Source: Winogradskyella schleiferi
GTDB lineage: Bacteria; Bacteroidota; Bacteroidia; Flavobacteriales; Flavobacteriaceae
DNA: 64,000 nt
Assembly (NCBI RefSeq): GCF_013394655.1
Contig: NZ_CP053351.1
Span: forward strand, 4,318,001 to 4,382,000
Direction of reading: 5' to 3'
Shown one piece after another: positions 43,859 through 52,567 of this stretch. Positions within the stretch are counted from its first letter, which is position 1; every line of letters begins with the position of its first letter. The notes below the pieces were generated by a model that was given only the letters and a program-made list of their open reading frames with translations, did not search any database and was not told the DNA's origin. Both the position numbers and the translations under genes were made by a program.

Positions 43859-46303
43859 ATGATTGTTCGCCTACGGTATTATTTAAGTGTATGTCTTTGT
43901 ACACTATGTTTTATGGCTTTTGCGCAAGATTTTTCAGTTTCAGGACAGGTTTTAGACGCCAACAATGAACCTATTACATTAGCTAATGTTATTCTATTAG
44001 CTGAAGATGGTAGCGCTTTTATAAAAGGCACCTCAACCGAGGAAGCTGGCTATTTTGAGATCAATAATTTGGCTTCAGCTACCTATTTTATCAAAATCAC
44101 CTATGTTGGATTTGAAGCATTTACACAAAAAATCATTTTAAGAGGAAATTTGGATCTCAAAAAAATTCAACTTAACGAAATTCCTGAAAGTTTAGATGAA
44201 GTTACCGTTATTGCCAAAAAACCAACCATAACGCGTAAACCAGACCGTTTGATATTCAATGTAGAAGGCACAGCTTTAACAGAGGGTTCAACGCTTAGTG
44301 TTCTTAAAAGTACGCCAGGCATTATAGTTTCAGAAGGCGGTATTACTATTAAAAGTTCGCCAGCTACGGTTTTTATTAATAATAGACGTGTACAATTAAC
44401 TTCTGAAGAACTCATTACGTTGTTGGAAAGTGCACCAGCCAATAGCATAAAATCGGTTGAAGTCATTACAAATCCACCAGCAAGTTATGATGCTGATTCT
44501 GGTTCCGTCATTAATATTATTATGAGTAAAAACTTGGCAACAGGTTACAGAGGGAGTGTGTTTACCAATTATACACAAGGGGTTTTTCCGAGATATAATG
44601 CAGGAACAAGCCATTATTTTAAAAACAATAAAGTCAATCTAAACATTAACTATAGTTATACAAATAGTAAGATTAATAGAGACCAAGATGACACGGTTAA
44701 CTATTTAGAAAATATAAATCCTAATCCAGAAGAAGAAAGTATTTATGAAATAGATGAAATTTATAAATCTAACGTGAATAGAAACACGTGGTCTGAGACC
44801 CACAACCTCAATCTTAATTTCGATTATTATTTAGATGATAAAAATACGTTAAGCCTTACTAGTACAGGTTTATACTCGCCTTATTTTAAATATCAGATTA
44901 GAAATAATACCAATATTACAGACGAAAACTTAGTGTTTCAATCCCGATTTACTGCCGATAATCTGTCCAGAGATAACAAGTATAATATTGGAACCGATTT
45001 AATCTTTAGACATGATTTTGAGAATAGTGCAAACCTAACGTTTAATGCTCATTATACAATTTACGATTATGACCGTGACCAAAATGTGATCACAAATAAT
45101 TTTGATATTAATAATATGTTTGTGAATAGTTCGGAATTCAACACTGTTTCTAATCAAAACACCAATATCATAACTGGGAAAATGGATTATAATCTGCCAA
45201 TAAGTGATACTTCTAATTTTGATGCTGGCGTAAAATATTCGAACATAACCACGGATAGCGACATTACCAGATTAGATATAATAGGTGGTTCAGAAGTTGT
45301 AAACACAGCTAATACAGATGCTTTTAAATATGATGAAAAAGTATTTGCGGCATATTCTAATTATATAAATACTTGGGATAAATGGGGATTGAGTTTGGGC
45401 CTCAGAGTTGAGCAGACCAATATTGAAGGTAAATCAGTAACATTGAACGAAACGAATACTCAAGCTTATTTTAATTGGTTTCCAAATGCAAGTTTGTCCT
45501 ATCAAATATTAGAAGACCTAAATATTTATGGAAACTATAAGCGAAGCATTTATAGGCCAAGTTATACAGACTTAAATCCATTTACATTTTTTTTAAATGA
45601 AAACACAGTAGTTTTAGGAAATCCAAATTTAGTGCCATCTTACCGAGATCACTATAAACTAGGAACAAGTTTTTTAGAGCATTTTGTGGTTGAAGCCTAT
45701 TATATGAACTATGATGGCGATATTGTGGAGTTGCCTAGGCAAAATAATGAGACTAATGTGATTGCTTTTACACCAACCAATCTAGATAAAAAAGTAGAAT
45801 ACGGTTTCGACTTTATATTTGATTATTACCCAACGAACACTTGGAATCTCTATTTTGTAACTTCATTTTACAATATTTCTGAAGAATCAAATTTTGGAGA
45901 AGGATTTGTAGAACAAGAGCAATGGTCTAATTATAGCGTATTGATGAATAGTATATCCTTTTTAAAAGATCAAAGTTTAAATATAAATCTCACATTGACT
46001 TGGGCTGGTAAAAATTTACAACAATTTCAAACTGTTGAAGATCGCTTAATTTCAGAATTTAGTATTTCAAAATCAATTTTTAAGAAAAAAGGAATTGTTT
46101 CATTATCAGTTGAGGATATTTTTAACCTTCAAGACTATGATACCAATACGAATTATTTAAACCAATCAAGCTCTAGTTCTATAGATTCAGATAACCGTTA
46201 TATCAAACTAGGTTTCCGCTACAATTTTGGTAATACCAAACTCAACACTAACGAGCGTACTACAAGTGCAGAAGAACGTGAGCGACTTAAAGATTTAAAC
46301 TAG
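43859..46303 (+). CDS. Outer-membrane beta-barrel receptor (TonB-dependent type)
   Basis: 814 residues, signal peptide about 1-21. A carboxypeptidase-regulatory-like beta domain (about 25-105) and a plug-like domain (about 115-215, containing PRDxx-type VEVITNPPASYDADSGSVINI) precede an OMP_b-brl_3-type barrel. The last segment (YIKLGFRYNFG) ends the barrel, followed by a hydrophilic tail (NERTTSAEERERLKDLN). Such proteins import ligands across the outer membrane; the ligand is unknown. No SusD partner is adjacent. Its stop is shared with the convergent gene. Confidence 0.9.
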   Translation: MIVRLRYYLSVCLCTLCFMAFAQDFSVSGQVLDANNEPITLANVILLAEDGSAFIKGTSTEEAGYFEINNLASATYFIKITYVGFEAFTQKIILRGNLDLKKIQLNEIPESLDEVTVIAKKPTITRKPDRLIFNVEGTALTEGSTLSVLKSTPGIIVSEGGITIKSSPATVFINNRRVQLTSEELITLLESAPANSIKSVEVITNPPASYDADSGSVINIIMSKNLATGYRGSVFTNYTQGVFPRYNAGTSHYFKNNKVNLNINYSYTNSKINRDQDDTVNYLENINPNPEEESIYEIDEIYKSNVNRNTWSETHNLNLNFDYYLDDKNTLSLTSTGLYSPYFKYQIRNNTNITDENLVFQSRFTADNLSRDNKYNIGTDLIFRHDFENSANLTFNAHYTIYDYDRDQNVITNNFDINNMFVNSSEFNTVSNQNTNIITGKMDYNLPISDTSNFDAGVKYSNITTDSDITRLDIIGGSEVVNTANTDAFKYDEKVFAAYSNYINTWDKWGLSLGLRVEQTNIEGKSVTLNETNTQAYFNWFPNASLSYQILEDLNIYGNYKRSIYRPSYTDLNPFTFFLNENTVVLGNPNLVPSYRDHYKLGTSFLEHFVVEAYYMNYDGDIVELPRQNNETNVIAFTPTNLDKKVEYGFDFIFDYYPTNTWNLYFVTSFYNISEESNFGEGFVEQEQWSNYSVLMNSISFLKDQSLNINLTLTWAGKNLQQFQTVEDRLISEFSISKSIFKKKGIVSLSVEDIFNLQDYDTNTNYLNQSSSSSIDSDNRYIKLGFRYNFGNTKLNTNERTTSAEERERLKDLN

Positions 46304-47409
46304 TCTTGCCACTCTGCAATAAACAAATTTGTATCGCGTCCACCACCATTATTTCGGTTAGAAGAAAACGCCAAATATTTCCCGTCATTTGAAAATACAG
46401 GAAACGCATCAAAAGTTTCACCATGCGTTACACGCGTTAAATTCTTCCCATCAATATCAATTAAATACAAATTAAAAGGAAAACCACGTTCCGCTTCAAA
46501 ATTAGAAGAGAATAAAATCTTTTCGCCAGAAGGATGAAAAAACGGACTCCAATTGGCATTTCCTAAATCTGTTAATTGTCTTAATTCGGAACCATCAGCA
46601 TTACAAATGTAAAGTTCCATATCTGTTGGTTCCACCAAACCTTCAGCCAATAACTCCTTGTAGTCTTTTATGTCTTGTTTGGTTTTAGGTCGTGATGAAC
46701 GGAAAATTAATTTAGTGCCATCTGGCGAAAAGAAAGCGCCTCCATCATAACCCAATTCGTGAGTAATTTGTTTGACGTCAGAGCCATCAATATTCATGGT
46801 GTACAATTCCAAATCGCCACTTCTAGTTGACGTAAACACAATTTTATCGCCTTTTGGAGATACGGTTGGTTCCGCATCATAACCGACTTCATTGGTAAGT
46901 TGGTTCACAATATTCCCCTCTAAATCAGCGACAAAAATATCATAGCTATCATAGATGGGCCAAATGTATTTGCCGTTTTTTCTAAGTGGAGTGTCAGGGC
47001 AATCATCGCCGCCAAGATGTGTAGAAGCGTAAATTATATGTTTGTTATCAGGAAGAAAATAAGCACATGTGGTTCTGCCTTTTCCTGTACTAATCATTGG
47101 AGGAGCAATGCTATCTGTAAAGGTGTCATTGGCATCCATTAGAAACATTTGGTCACAACCGACATTCCATTTCGCATTATTGGATTGAAACACCAATTGC
47201 TTATCATTAAAACTCCAGTATGCTTCCGCATTATCGCCTCCAAATGTCACTTGCCGTATCGATTTAAAATGGGTTTCCTCTGGATAGATTAATGGGTTTT
47301 TTGTTTCCTTCGCATCTATTTTAGTTTCAGAAGAAATTTTGGAAATGTTTTCATTTTTACAAGACGAAAACGTAACTAATAGAATTAAAATAACAATGAT
47401 TCTGTTCAT
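46300..47409 (-). CDS. PD40 beta-propeller lipoprotein (TolB-like)
   Basis: 369 residues. Lipobox TFSSC-K (Cys near 17). Several PD40 units such as DAEPTVSPKGDKIVFTSTRSGDLELYTMNIDGS and DGGAFFSPDGTKLIFRSSR. Such proteins often act in outer-membrane or periplasmic protein complexes; no peptidase motif is present. Its stop codon overlaps that of the receptor gene (46300-46303 CTAG). Confidence 0.87.
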   Translation of the reverse strand: MNRIIVILILLVTFSSCKNENISKISSETKIDAKETKNPLIYPEETHFKSIRQVTFGGDNAEAYWSFNDKQLVFQSNNAKWNVGCDQMFLMDANDTFTDSIAPPMISTGKGRTTCAYFLPDNKHIIYASTHLGGDDCPDTPLRKNGKYIWPIYDSYDIFVADLEGNIVNQLTNEVGYDAEPTVSPKGDKIVFTSTRSGDLELYTMNIDGSDVKQITHELGYDGGAFFSPDGTKLIFRSSRPKTKQDIKDYKELLAEGLVEPTDMELYICNADGSELRQLTDLGNANWSPFFHPSGEKILFSSNFEAERGFPFNLYLIDIDGKNLTRVTHGETFDAFPVFSNDGKYLAFSSNRNNGGGRDTNLFIAEWQD

Positions 47410-47559
47410 AAGGATGTATTATAATAAGTGGCAATTAATGCCTAATTTTGCCCAAAAATAAGATTTAGTGATGAAATGAGCCATATTCTACAGTCTAAAT
47501 TAAATTGAGTTTTAATGGCGAATTACAATTTACCGAATTAATTAAATGCACATTTTGAA

Positions 47560-48804
47560 ATGAAGAAATTAGTCTTTTTATTGGTTTTAGTAGGATTATT
47601 ATCGTGTAAAAATGAACCTAAAGTTGCCGAAAACAAAATTAAAGAGGATGTTGCCTTTTTAGCTGATGATAAGCTTGAAGGCCGTCAAACGGGAACACAA
47701 GGTGAAGTTTTGGCTTCAGAATATTTGGTAAAACGCTTTGAAGCCATTGGACTTCAGCCCAAAGGAACAGAAGGGTTTTTACAATCCTTTTCGTTTAAAC
47801 CCAAGACAGATCCGCATAGCGAAGTGGAATTTACAACGAATGCAGACAGTACGATTACAGGTCATAACGTCATAGGTTTTATTGACAATAAGGCTAAAAA
47901 TACCATCGTTATTGGCGCACATTACGACCATTTAGGGTTTGGAGGTGAAGGTTCACTTTTTAGAGAAAAGGAAAAAGCCATTCACAACGGAGCAGATGAC
48001 AATGCAAGTGGTGTTGCAGTGCTTTTAAATTTAGCAAGCCGATTAGTAATGCAAAACAATAACTCTGAAATAAAAGACAACAACAACTATTTGTTCATGG
48101 CATTTTCTGGAGAGGAGATGGGACTTTTAGGATCTAACTATTTTTCAAAAAATCCAACGATTGAAGCCGAATCCATAAACTATATGATAAACATGGATAT
48201 GGTTGGCAGAATGAAAACCGATAGCACATTGGCTGTTTATGGCACAGGAACGTCGCCGATGTTTAAACAAACTATAAAAGCAAATAATGAAAAATTCAAA
48301 ATAGTTGAAAACGAAAGTGGTGTAGGACCAAGCGATCACACGTCTTTTTATTTGATTGATATTCCGGTGTTGCATTTTTTTACTGGTCAGCATGAAGATT
48401 ACCACAAACCAAGTGATGATTCTGAAAAGTTGAATTATGAAGGCATGAATCTCATTTCAGACTACATATACAATATTATTAGGGATTTAGATGATAATGG
48501 CGAATTAGCGTTCAGAAAAACAAAGAACGAAAGTGAAGAAACGCCACGATTTAAAGTGGGCTTAGGCGTAGTACCAGATTATCTATACGACGGAAAAGGG
48601 ATGCGAATCGATGGAACACGTGAAGACACTCCAGCGTTTAATACAGGTTTGCAAAAAGGTGATATTGTCCTAAAATTAGGAGATAGTACTATTACAGATA
48701 TGATGAGCTATATGCGCGCCTTATCTGTTTTTGATAATGGCGATGAAGCCGATATCACGGTAAAGCGAGGCGAAAAAAACATTGAAACAAAGGTTAAGTT
48801 TTAA
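47560..48804 (+). CDS. M28 family metallopeptidase with PDZ domain, lipoprotein
   Basis: 414 residues. Lipobox GLLSC-K (Cys near 16). Zinc residues: His in GAHYDHLG near 121, Asp in DDNASG near 146, Glu pair in SGEEMGLLG near 183, Asp in NMDMVGR near 211, and a late His in VLHFFTGQHEDYH near 275-282. The C-terminal 95 residues are a PDZ-like domain (GDIVLKLGDSTITD). M28 enzymes are aminopeptidases. Confidence 0.93.
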   Translation: MKKLVFLLVLVGLLSCKNEPKVAENKIKEDVAFLADDKLEGRQTGTQGEVLASEYLVKRFEAIGLQPKGTEGFLQSFSFKPKTDPHSEVEFTTNADSTITGHNVIGFIDNKAKNTIVIGAHYDHLGFGGEGSLFREKEKAIHNGADDNASGVAVLLNLASRLVMQNNNSEIKDNNNYLFMAFSGEEMGLLGSNYFSKNPTIEAESINYMINMDMVGRMKTDSTLAVYGTGTSPMFKQTIKANNEKFKIVENESGVGPSDHTSFYLIDIPVLHFFTGQHEDYHKPSDDSEKLNYEGMNLISDYIYNIIRDLDDNGELAFRKTKNESEETPRFKVGLGVVPDYLYDGKGMRIDGTREDTPAFNTGLQKGDIVLKLGDSTITDMMSYMRALSVFDNGDEADITVKRGEKNIETKVKF

Positions 48805-48833
48805 TCTAAAAAAGTCGACTCAAAAAATTAACG

Positions 48834-48841
48834 TAAATTTG
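48834..48841 (+). promoter_or_regulatory. -7 promoter element for the 48873 gene
   Basis: TAAATTTG matches TAnnTTTG, 31 bases before the ATG. Confidence 0.5.
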
Positions 48842-48872
48842 CCGTTCAATAAAACTCAATTTCCCTTTTAAA

Positions 48873-49460
48873 ATGAAAAAAATCGTATCGCTTTTCTGCC
48901 TCTTTACATTGTTAACTGCTTTTACTTGTGAAAACGAACCTTTGGATAACGGCATAGACCTAACGGATTCAAGCAATAATAATGCATTGGTTGGTACTTG
49001 GGATTTAACTGATTTTGATGTGACCCTTGGCAGTACAACAAGCTTCAGTGGAGAATCTTTTATCACTGATATCGATATTGAAAGTACAGAAGAAAATTAT
49101 GTCTTAAACTTAACGCCGAGTAATTTTACGACTAATGGTAGTTATTCATACGATACCAATATTGTGGTCAATGGAGAAACCTTTTCATCTGAACCTTATA
49201 CGCTAGAAAATGTTAGCGGAAGTGGATCCTATTCTGTTAATGGAAATGAAATGACAATTGATGGTTCGTTTTTTGAATTTGAATTTGAAGGCGCGGAAGA
49301 AACGTCACTAAGCGGTGAGCAAACTGTCACATTCTCAGTTTCTGCAGATGGACAAACACTGACATTTACACAAGATGAAACAACGTCTCAAACAGATCCT
49401 ACAACGGGAACTGTAACAACTAGCACCACGAATTCAACTTCAATTTGGGCTAAACAATAG
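48873..49460 (+). CDS. Exported or lipoprotein with lipocalin-like features
   Basis: 195 residues. Signal ending LTAFTC-E suggests a lipobox (Cys near 19). ALVGTWDLTDFDVTL opens a lipocalin-like or calycin beta-barrel pattern common in flavobacterial lipoproteins, ending DETTSQTDPTTGTVTTSTTNSTSIWAKQ. Ligand unknown. Confidence 0.7.
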   Translation: MKKIVSLFCLFTLLTAFTCENEPLDNGIDLTDSSNNNALVGTWDLTDFDVTLGSTTSFSGESFITDIDIESTEENYVLNLTPSNFTTNGSYSYDTNIVVNGETFSSEPYTLENVSGSGSYSVNGNEMTIDGSFFEFEFEGAEETSLSGEQTVTFSVSADGQTLTFTQDETTSQTDPTTGTVTTSTTNSTSIWAKQ

Positions 49461-49577
49461 TCCTTTTCGATTCTGAGATACTCCTAAAGTAGATTTTATA
49501 AGGTTATCGATGCTCTGGTTGAACGCAATAGAGCTTTTTCATTGTGCTAAATCCAAAAAGGATTAAAAGCGTTCATT

Positions 49578-49979
49578 ATGAAAATATCCCAAACAGCAAT
49601 TATTACTAAAATACACTTGATTATTTCTGTATTGATAGTAATTCCTGTTTCTTTAGTTTATGGTTTCAATCCAAGTTCTGAATTTGATATTGATTTAAAT
49701 ACCGTTGACGAGCATAATTTCTTCAAAGCTATAATGGGTTTGTATTTAGGTTTTTCCATCTTATGGATTTTAGGAATTTTTAAAGCCAATTTTTTAAAGA
49801 TGGCTTTAATTTCCAATATCATTTTTATGTTAGGTTTGGGTTTAGGAAGAGGGTTGAGTTGGATTATTGATGGCACACCAACTTTTGGTTATCAATTTGG
49901 AGTATTTGCAGAATTGTTTTTAGGGGTTTATGGAATTTGGGCGTTAAGATTAAATCATCATGCTACCACAAATTCCTAA
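49578..49979 (+). CDS. DUF4345 family membrane protein
   Basis: 133 residues with four predicted helices. Conserved elements HNFFKAIMGLYLGFSILWI and GLGLGRGLSWIIDGTP fit DUF4345, of unknown function. Its 3' end overlaps the convergent mini membrane-protein gene by 30 bases. Confidence 0.83.
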   Translation: MKISQTAIITKIHLIISVLIVIPVSLVYGFNPSSEFDIDLNTVDEHNFFKAIMGLYLGFSILWILGIFKANFLKMALISNIIFMLGLGLGRGLSWIIDGTPTFGYQFGVFAELFLGVYGIWALRLNHHATTNS

Positions 49980-50150
49980 GCTAATTATCACATAAACAGC
50001 CGCCAGAATAAACAAAATTTTTGCTGCTTTTTTACGTTTCTTTAGAACCGCGAATCCAATAATCGTCATTAAAATAGCTGGGCCAAACATTATGGCAATG
50101 ATTAAAATAATTAAGCCATCTAAATTCATATTTCCTTCTAAAAGTATCAT
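49950..50150 (-). CDS. Mini membrane protein 2 of the radical SAM operon
   Basis: 66 residues from the ATG at 50150, chosen because this start aligns with its paralogue at 50161-50364; alternatives at 50159 and 50192 are possible. Two predicted helices, a short basic loop (KKRKKAAKILF) between them, and a C-terminus VYVIISLGICGSMMI that mirrors ALISAGICGGTML in the paralogue. Last gene of the operon starting at 52500. Confidence 0.65.
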   Translation of the reverse strand: MILLEGNMNLDGLIILIIAIMFGPAILMTIIGFAVLKKRKKAAKILFILAAVYVIISLGICGSMMI

Positions 50151-50160
50151 AAATTTCATT

Positions 50161-50364
50161 TTAAAGCATTGTACCGCCACAAATACCCGCACTGATTAAG
50201 GCGTAAACTGTTGCGGCAATCAAAATCTTTTTACCTTTAATTTCATTTTTAGAATAAACAACAAACCCATATATAAATAGTAATATAGGCATAATAATCA
50301 TTAGAAAGACTATTATAAAAATACCAAATTCCCAACCACTTCCTTGATTAAATAAAGTGATCAT
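50161..50364 (-). CDS. Mini membrane protein 1 of the radical SAM operon
   Basis: 67 residues: two predicted helices separated by YSKNEIKGKK. Its ATG overlaps the TGA of the radical SAM gene (ATGA, 50361-50364), so translation is coupled. It is paralogous to the next gene in the same operon (shared pattern KKIL-x-AAxVYxxISxGICGxxM). No family is recognised. Confidence 0.7.
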   Translation of the reverse strand: MITLFNQGSGWEFGIFIIVFLMIIMPILLFIYGFVVYSKNEIKGKKILIAATVYALISAGICGGTML

Positions 50365-51755
50365 ACGATTTCGTTTCTAAGTTCTACCAATCGCGCTTTT
50401 TTGTCATCACGATAAAACAAGTTCATCGTTTCAAAAGGTATAATTTTATTATCCTTATCTACGATATGCACACAAGATTTTTTAATAGCTCTAACATCAA
50501 AATTATAGGCATCAATGAACTGCATAATGATGACCCTAAACAAATTATCATAACCCAAACTTGGCGCATCAATATTAGGCAGACAGCACATAATAGATTT
50601 CAAATTTTCTTCGGCAACTTCAACTGAATTTCCTGTGCTGAACAATTCAATCATTTTTTCTTGAATTTGATTATCCTGTTCGTATATAATGGTGTTTTTG
50701 CTATTGTCGAGTAAATCGTTTGGATTTATATATCGCGTTAATGGAAAAACCTCCGCTCCTAATTTTAAAGCATAACCCATAACTAATGCATCAGGATTGC
50801 AAGGTACAGGCAATAAATCGTCTGGATTAAAAATATCGGTTTGTTCCATGATTTTACGTCGTACTTCGGTCAACGTCATGCGATCTGTTTCAGGATTAAA
50901 ATTATCTAAACGTCCTACAATTTGAGTGGGTTGTAAGGTTACTCCTCTTACGCATTTTTGTTTTAGGGCATATTCTATAATCTCTCCAATTTCATTATCA
51001 TTCAAACCTTTTTGAAGCGTTACCACCAATGTGGTTGACAGGTTTAATGTGTTTAAATTTTCTATAGCTTGTTTTCTTATATCATTTAAATCAGCGCCAC
51101 GAAGTTCCCGTAGAACGCTATTTTTAAAAGAATCAAACTGAAGGTAAATTTCAAAATCTGGGGCATAGGTTTTTAAACGCTTTGTGAATTCAAAATCCTT
51201 TGCGATTTTAATACCATTAGTATTCAACATTAAATGTCTAATAGGTAAGGATTTTGCATAGTCCATAATCTCCCAAAACTGAGGATGGATTGTGGGTTCG
51301 CCACCTGAAATCTGCACCACATCTGGCTCTTTTTCATTTTTCACAATAGTGTCCAGCATGGCCTTAACTTCCGCCAAAGTTCTATGTCTACCGTAGGTTG
51401 GAGACGAACCAGCATAACAGGTAGGGCAGGTTAAATTGCAGCGATCGGTCACTTCGATAACGGTTAAGCAGCTGTGTTGCTCATGATCTGGACACAACCC
51501 ACAATCATAAGGACAGCCATAATGCGTTTTTGTATTGAAGGTGTAAGGTGTTTCACTAGGTTTGTTATAGTTTCTTATGTTTTTGTAATATTCAATATCA
51601 TCCGCAATAAGCACTTTGGAATTGCCATGTTCGTTGCAACGTTTTAGCATGTAAACGTTATCGTTTTCAAATACGATTTTCGCATCAACACGCCTTAAGC
51701 ACTCAGGACATAAACTCAAGGTAAAATCGTAATAGGTATAGTTTCTAACTGGCAT
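50361..51755 (-). CDS. Radical SAM enzyme of the MJ0619/Tes type
   Basis: 464 residues. N-terminal cysteine-rich region LCPECLRRVDAKIV (residues 15-29) and GCPYDCGLCPDHEQHSC (80-96) precede the radical SAM CNLTCPTC (104-111) that holds the 4Fe-4S cluster, and GGEP (about 148-151). The C-terminal half has PVPCNPDALVMGY and CCLPNID cysteines. This order matches the archaeal MJ0619 family, whose Tes member couples lipid tails to form tetraethers. Overlaps the Lgt-like gene by 11 bases and the next gene by 4. Function in this bacterium is inferred, not shown; pterin methyltransferase-like activity is an alternative. Confidence 0.85.
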   Translation of the reverse strand: MPVRNYTYYDFTLSLCPECLRRVDAKIVFENDNVYMLKRCNEHGNSKVLIADDIEYYKNIRNYNKPSETPYTFNTKTHYGCPYDCGLCPDHEQHSCLTVIEVTDRCNLTCPTCYAGSSPTYGRHRTLAEVKAMLDTIVKNEKEPDVVQISGGEPTIHPQFWEIMDYAKSLPIRHLMLNTNGIKIAKDFEFTKRLKTYAPDFEIYLQFDSFKNSVLRELRGADLNDIRKQAIENLNTLNLSTTLVVTLQKGLNDNEIGEIIEYALKQKCVRGVTLQPTQIVGRLDNFNPETDRMTLTEVRRKIMEQTDIFNPDDLLPVPCNPDALVMGYALKLGAEVFPLTRYINPNDLLDNSKNTIIYEQDNQIQEKMIELFSTGNSVEVAEENLKSIMCCLPNIDAPSLGYDNLFRVIIMQFIDAYNFDVRAIKKSCVHIVDKDNKIIPFETMNLFYRDDKKARLVELRNEIV

Positions 51756-52500
51756 ATTTTAACTTCTGAAAGATGAATTTATAATAGTATATCCAACAAA
51801 TTACACATAAAAGTTGAATGGTGCTCAACCCAAAGACAAAAAACACATTTGGTTTTAAAAACTCCATAAAAAACCGAAAACCGAAATAAAACAACATAAA
51901 TAGTTTGAAAAGGTCTCCATTTTTTAAGGCTGAATACTTACGAATCCATTTCAAACAAAAGAATAAAACAAATAAAAAAATCAGTTCGTAAAGCGATGTC
52001 GGATGACGAATCAAACCATCGCCCAAGTCCATTCCAAAAATTGATGTTGTTGCTTTTCCATAGGTAAATTCGTTTATTCCAGATAAGAAACAACCAATTC
52101 TACCGATAATAATACCAACGATAATAGGAAACACAAACAAATCGCCAGAAGACTGTTTTTCTCCAATAATTTTCTTTGCGGATTCGACACCAAGCAAACC
52201 GCCGAATAATCCTCCCATTATAGTTTTGGTGTTGAGCAATTGTAGCACGCCTTGTTGTGAAAATTCAATAAGGGGATTTTCTAAAAGACCAACTAATCGT
52301 GAACCAATTAAAGCGCCTAATGCAGCACCAAGAATAATGGATAATCGGTTATTTGAGGTAATTATATCATTGCCTTTTCTCCTCAGAACCACGTAATACC
52401 TAAAGGCAATGAAAAATGCCAAATATTCTAGAATAAGATGAATATTCAGGTGGTAACCAAAAACTGTAGGTTCAAAAGGAATTTGCAAATTAACTTTCAT
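51745..52500 (-). CDS. Divergent Lgt-like (prolipoprotein diacylglyceryl transferase fold) membrane protein
   Basis: 251 residues from the ATG at 52500; an earlier in-frame ATG at 52527 would add nine residues. About seven membrane helices. Lgt signatures present: GRIGCFLSG near 141, RHPTSLYE near 169, and a late FRFFMEF near 214. At the loop that in E. coli Lgt reads HGG, the sequence is LFGGLLG, so His103 is replaced by Phe; the Asn of GRIGNF is a Cys. Both are known to be important in Lgt, so a canonical activity is doubtful. Cotranscribed with the radical SAM gene. Confidence 0.8.
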   Translation of the reverse strand: MKVNLQIPFEPTVFGYHLNIHLILEYLAFFIAFRYYVVLRRKGNDIITSNNRLSIILGAALGALIGSRLVGLLENPLIEFSQQGVLQLLNTKTIMGGLFGGLLGVESAKKIIGEKQSSGDLFVFPIIVGIIIGRIGCFLSGINEFTYGKATTSIFGMDLGDGLIRHPTSLYELIFLFVLFFCLKWIRKYSALKNGDLFKLFMLFYFGFRFFMEFLKPNVFFVFGLSTIQLLCVICWIYYYKFIFQKLKYAS

Positions 52501-52542
52501 TTTAGTAAGCATTGAATATACATACATTACTTAAAAATATAT

Positions 52543-52550
52543 TAGCTTTG
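52543..52550 (+). promoter_or_regulatory. -7 promoter element of dusB
   Basis: TAGCTTTG matches TAnnTTTG, 17 bases before the dusB start. Confidence 0.55.
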
Positions 52551-52567
52551 CATCAAAATTAAAACAC

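Noticed and set aside
51745..52500. Canonical lgt call
   Set aside because: The His of the HGG loop and the Asn of GRIGNF are missing, and the partner is a radical SAM gene; I record it as Lgt-like only.
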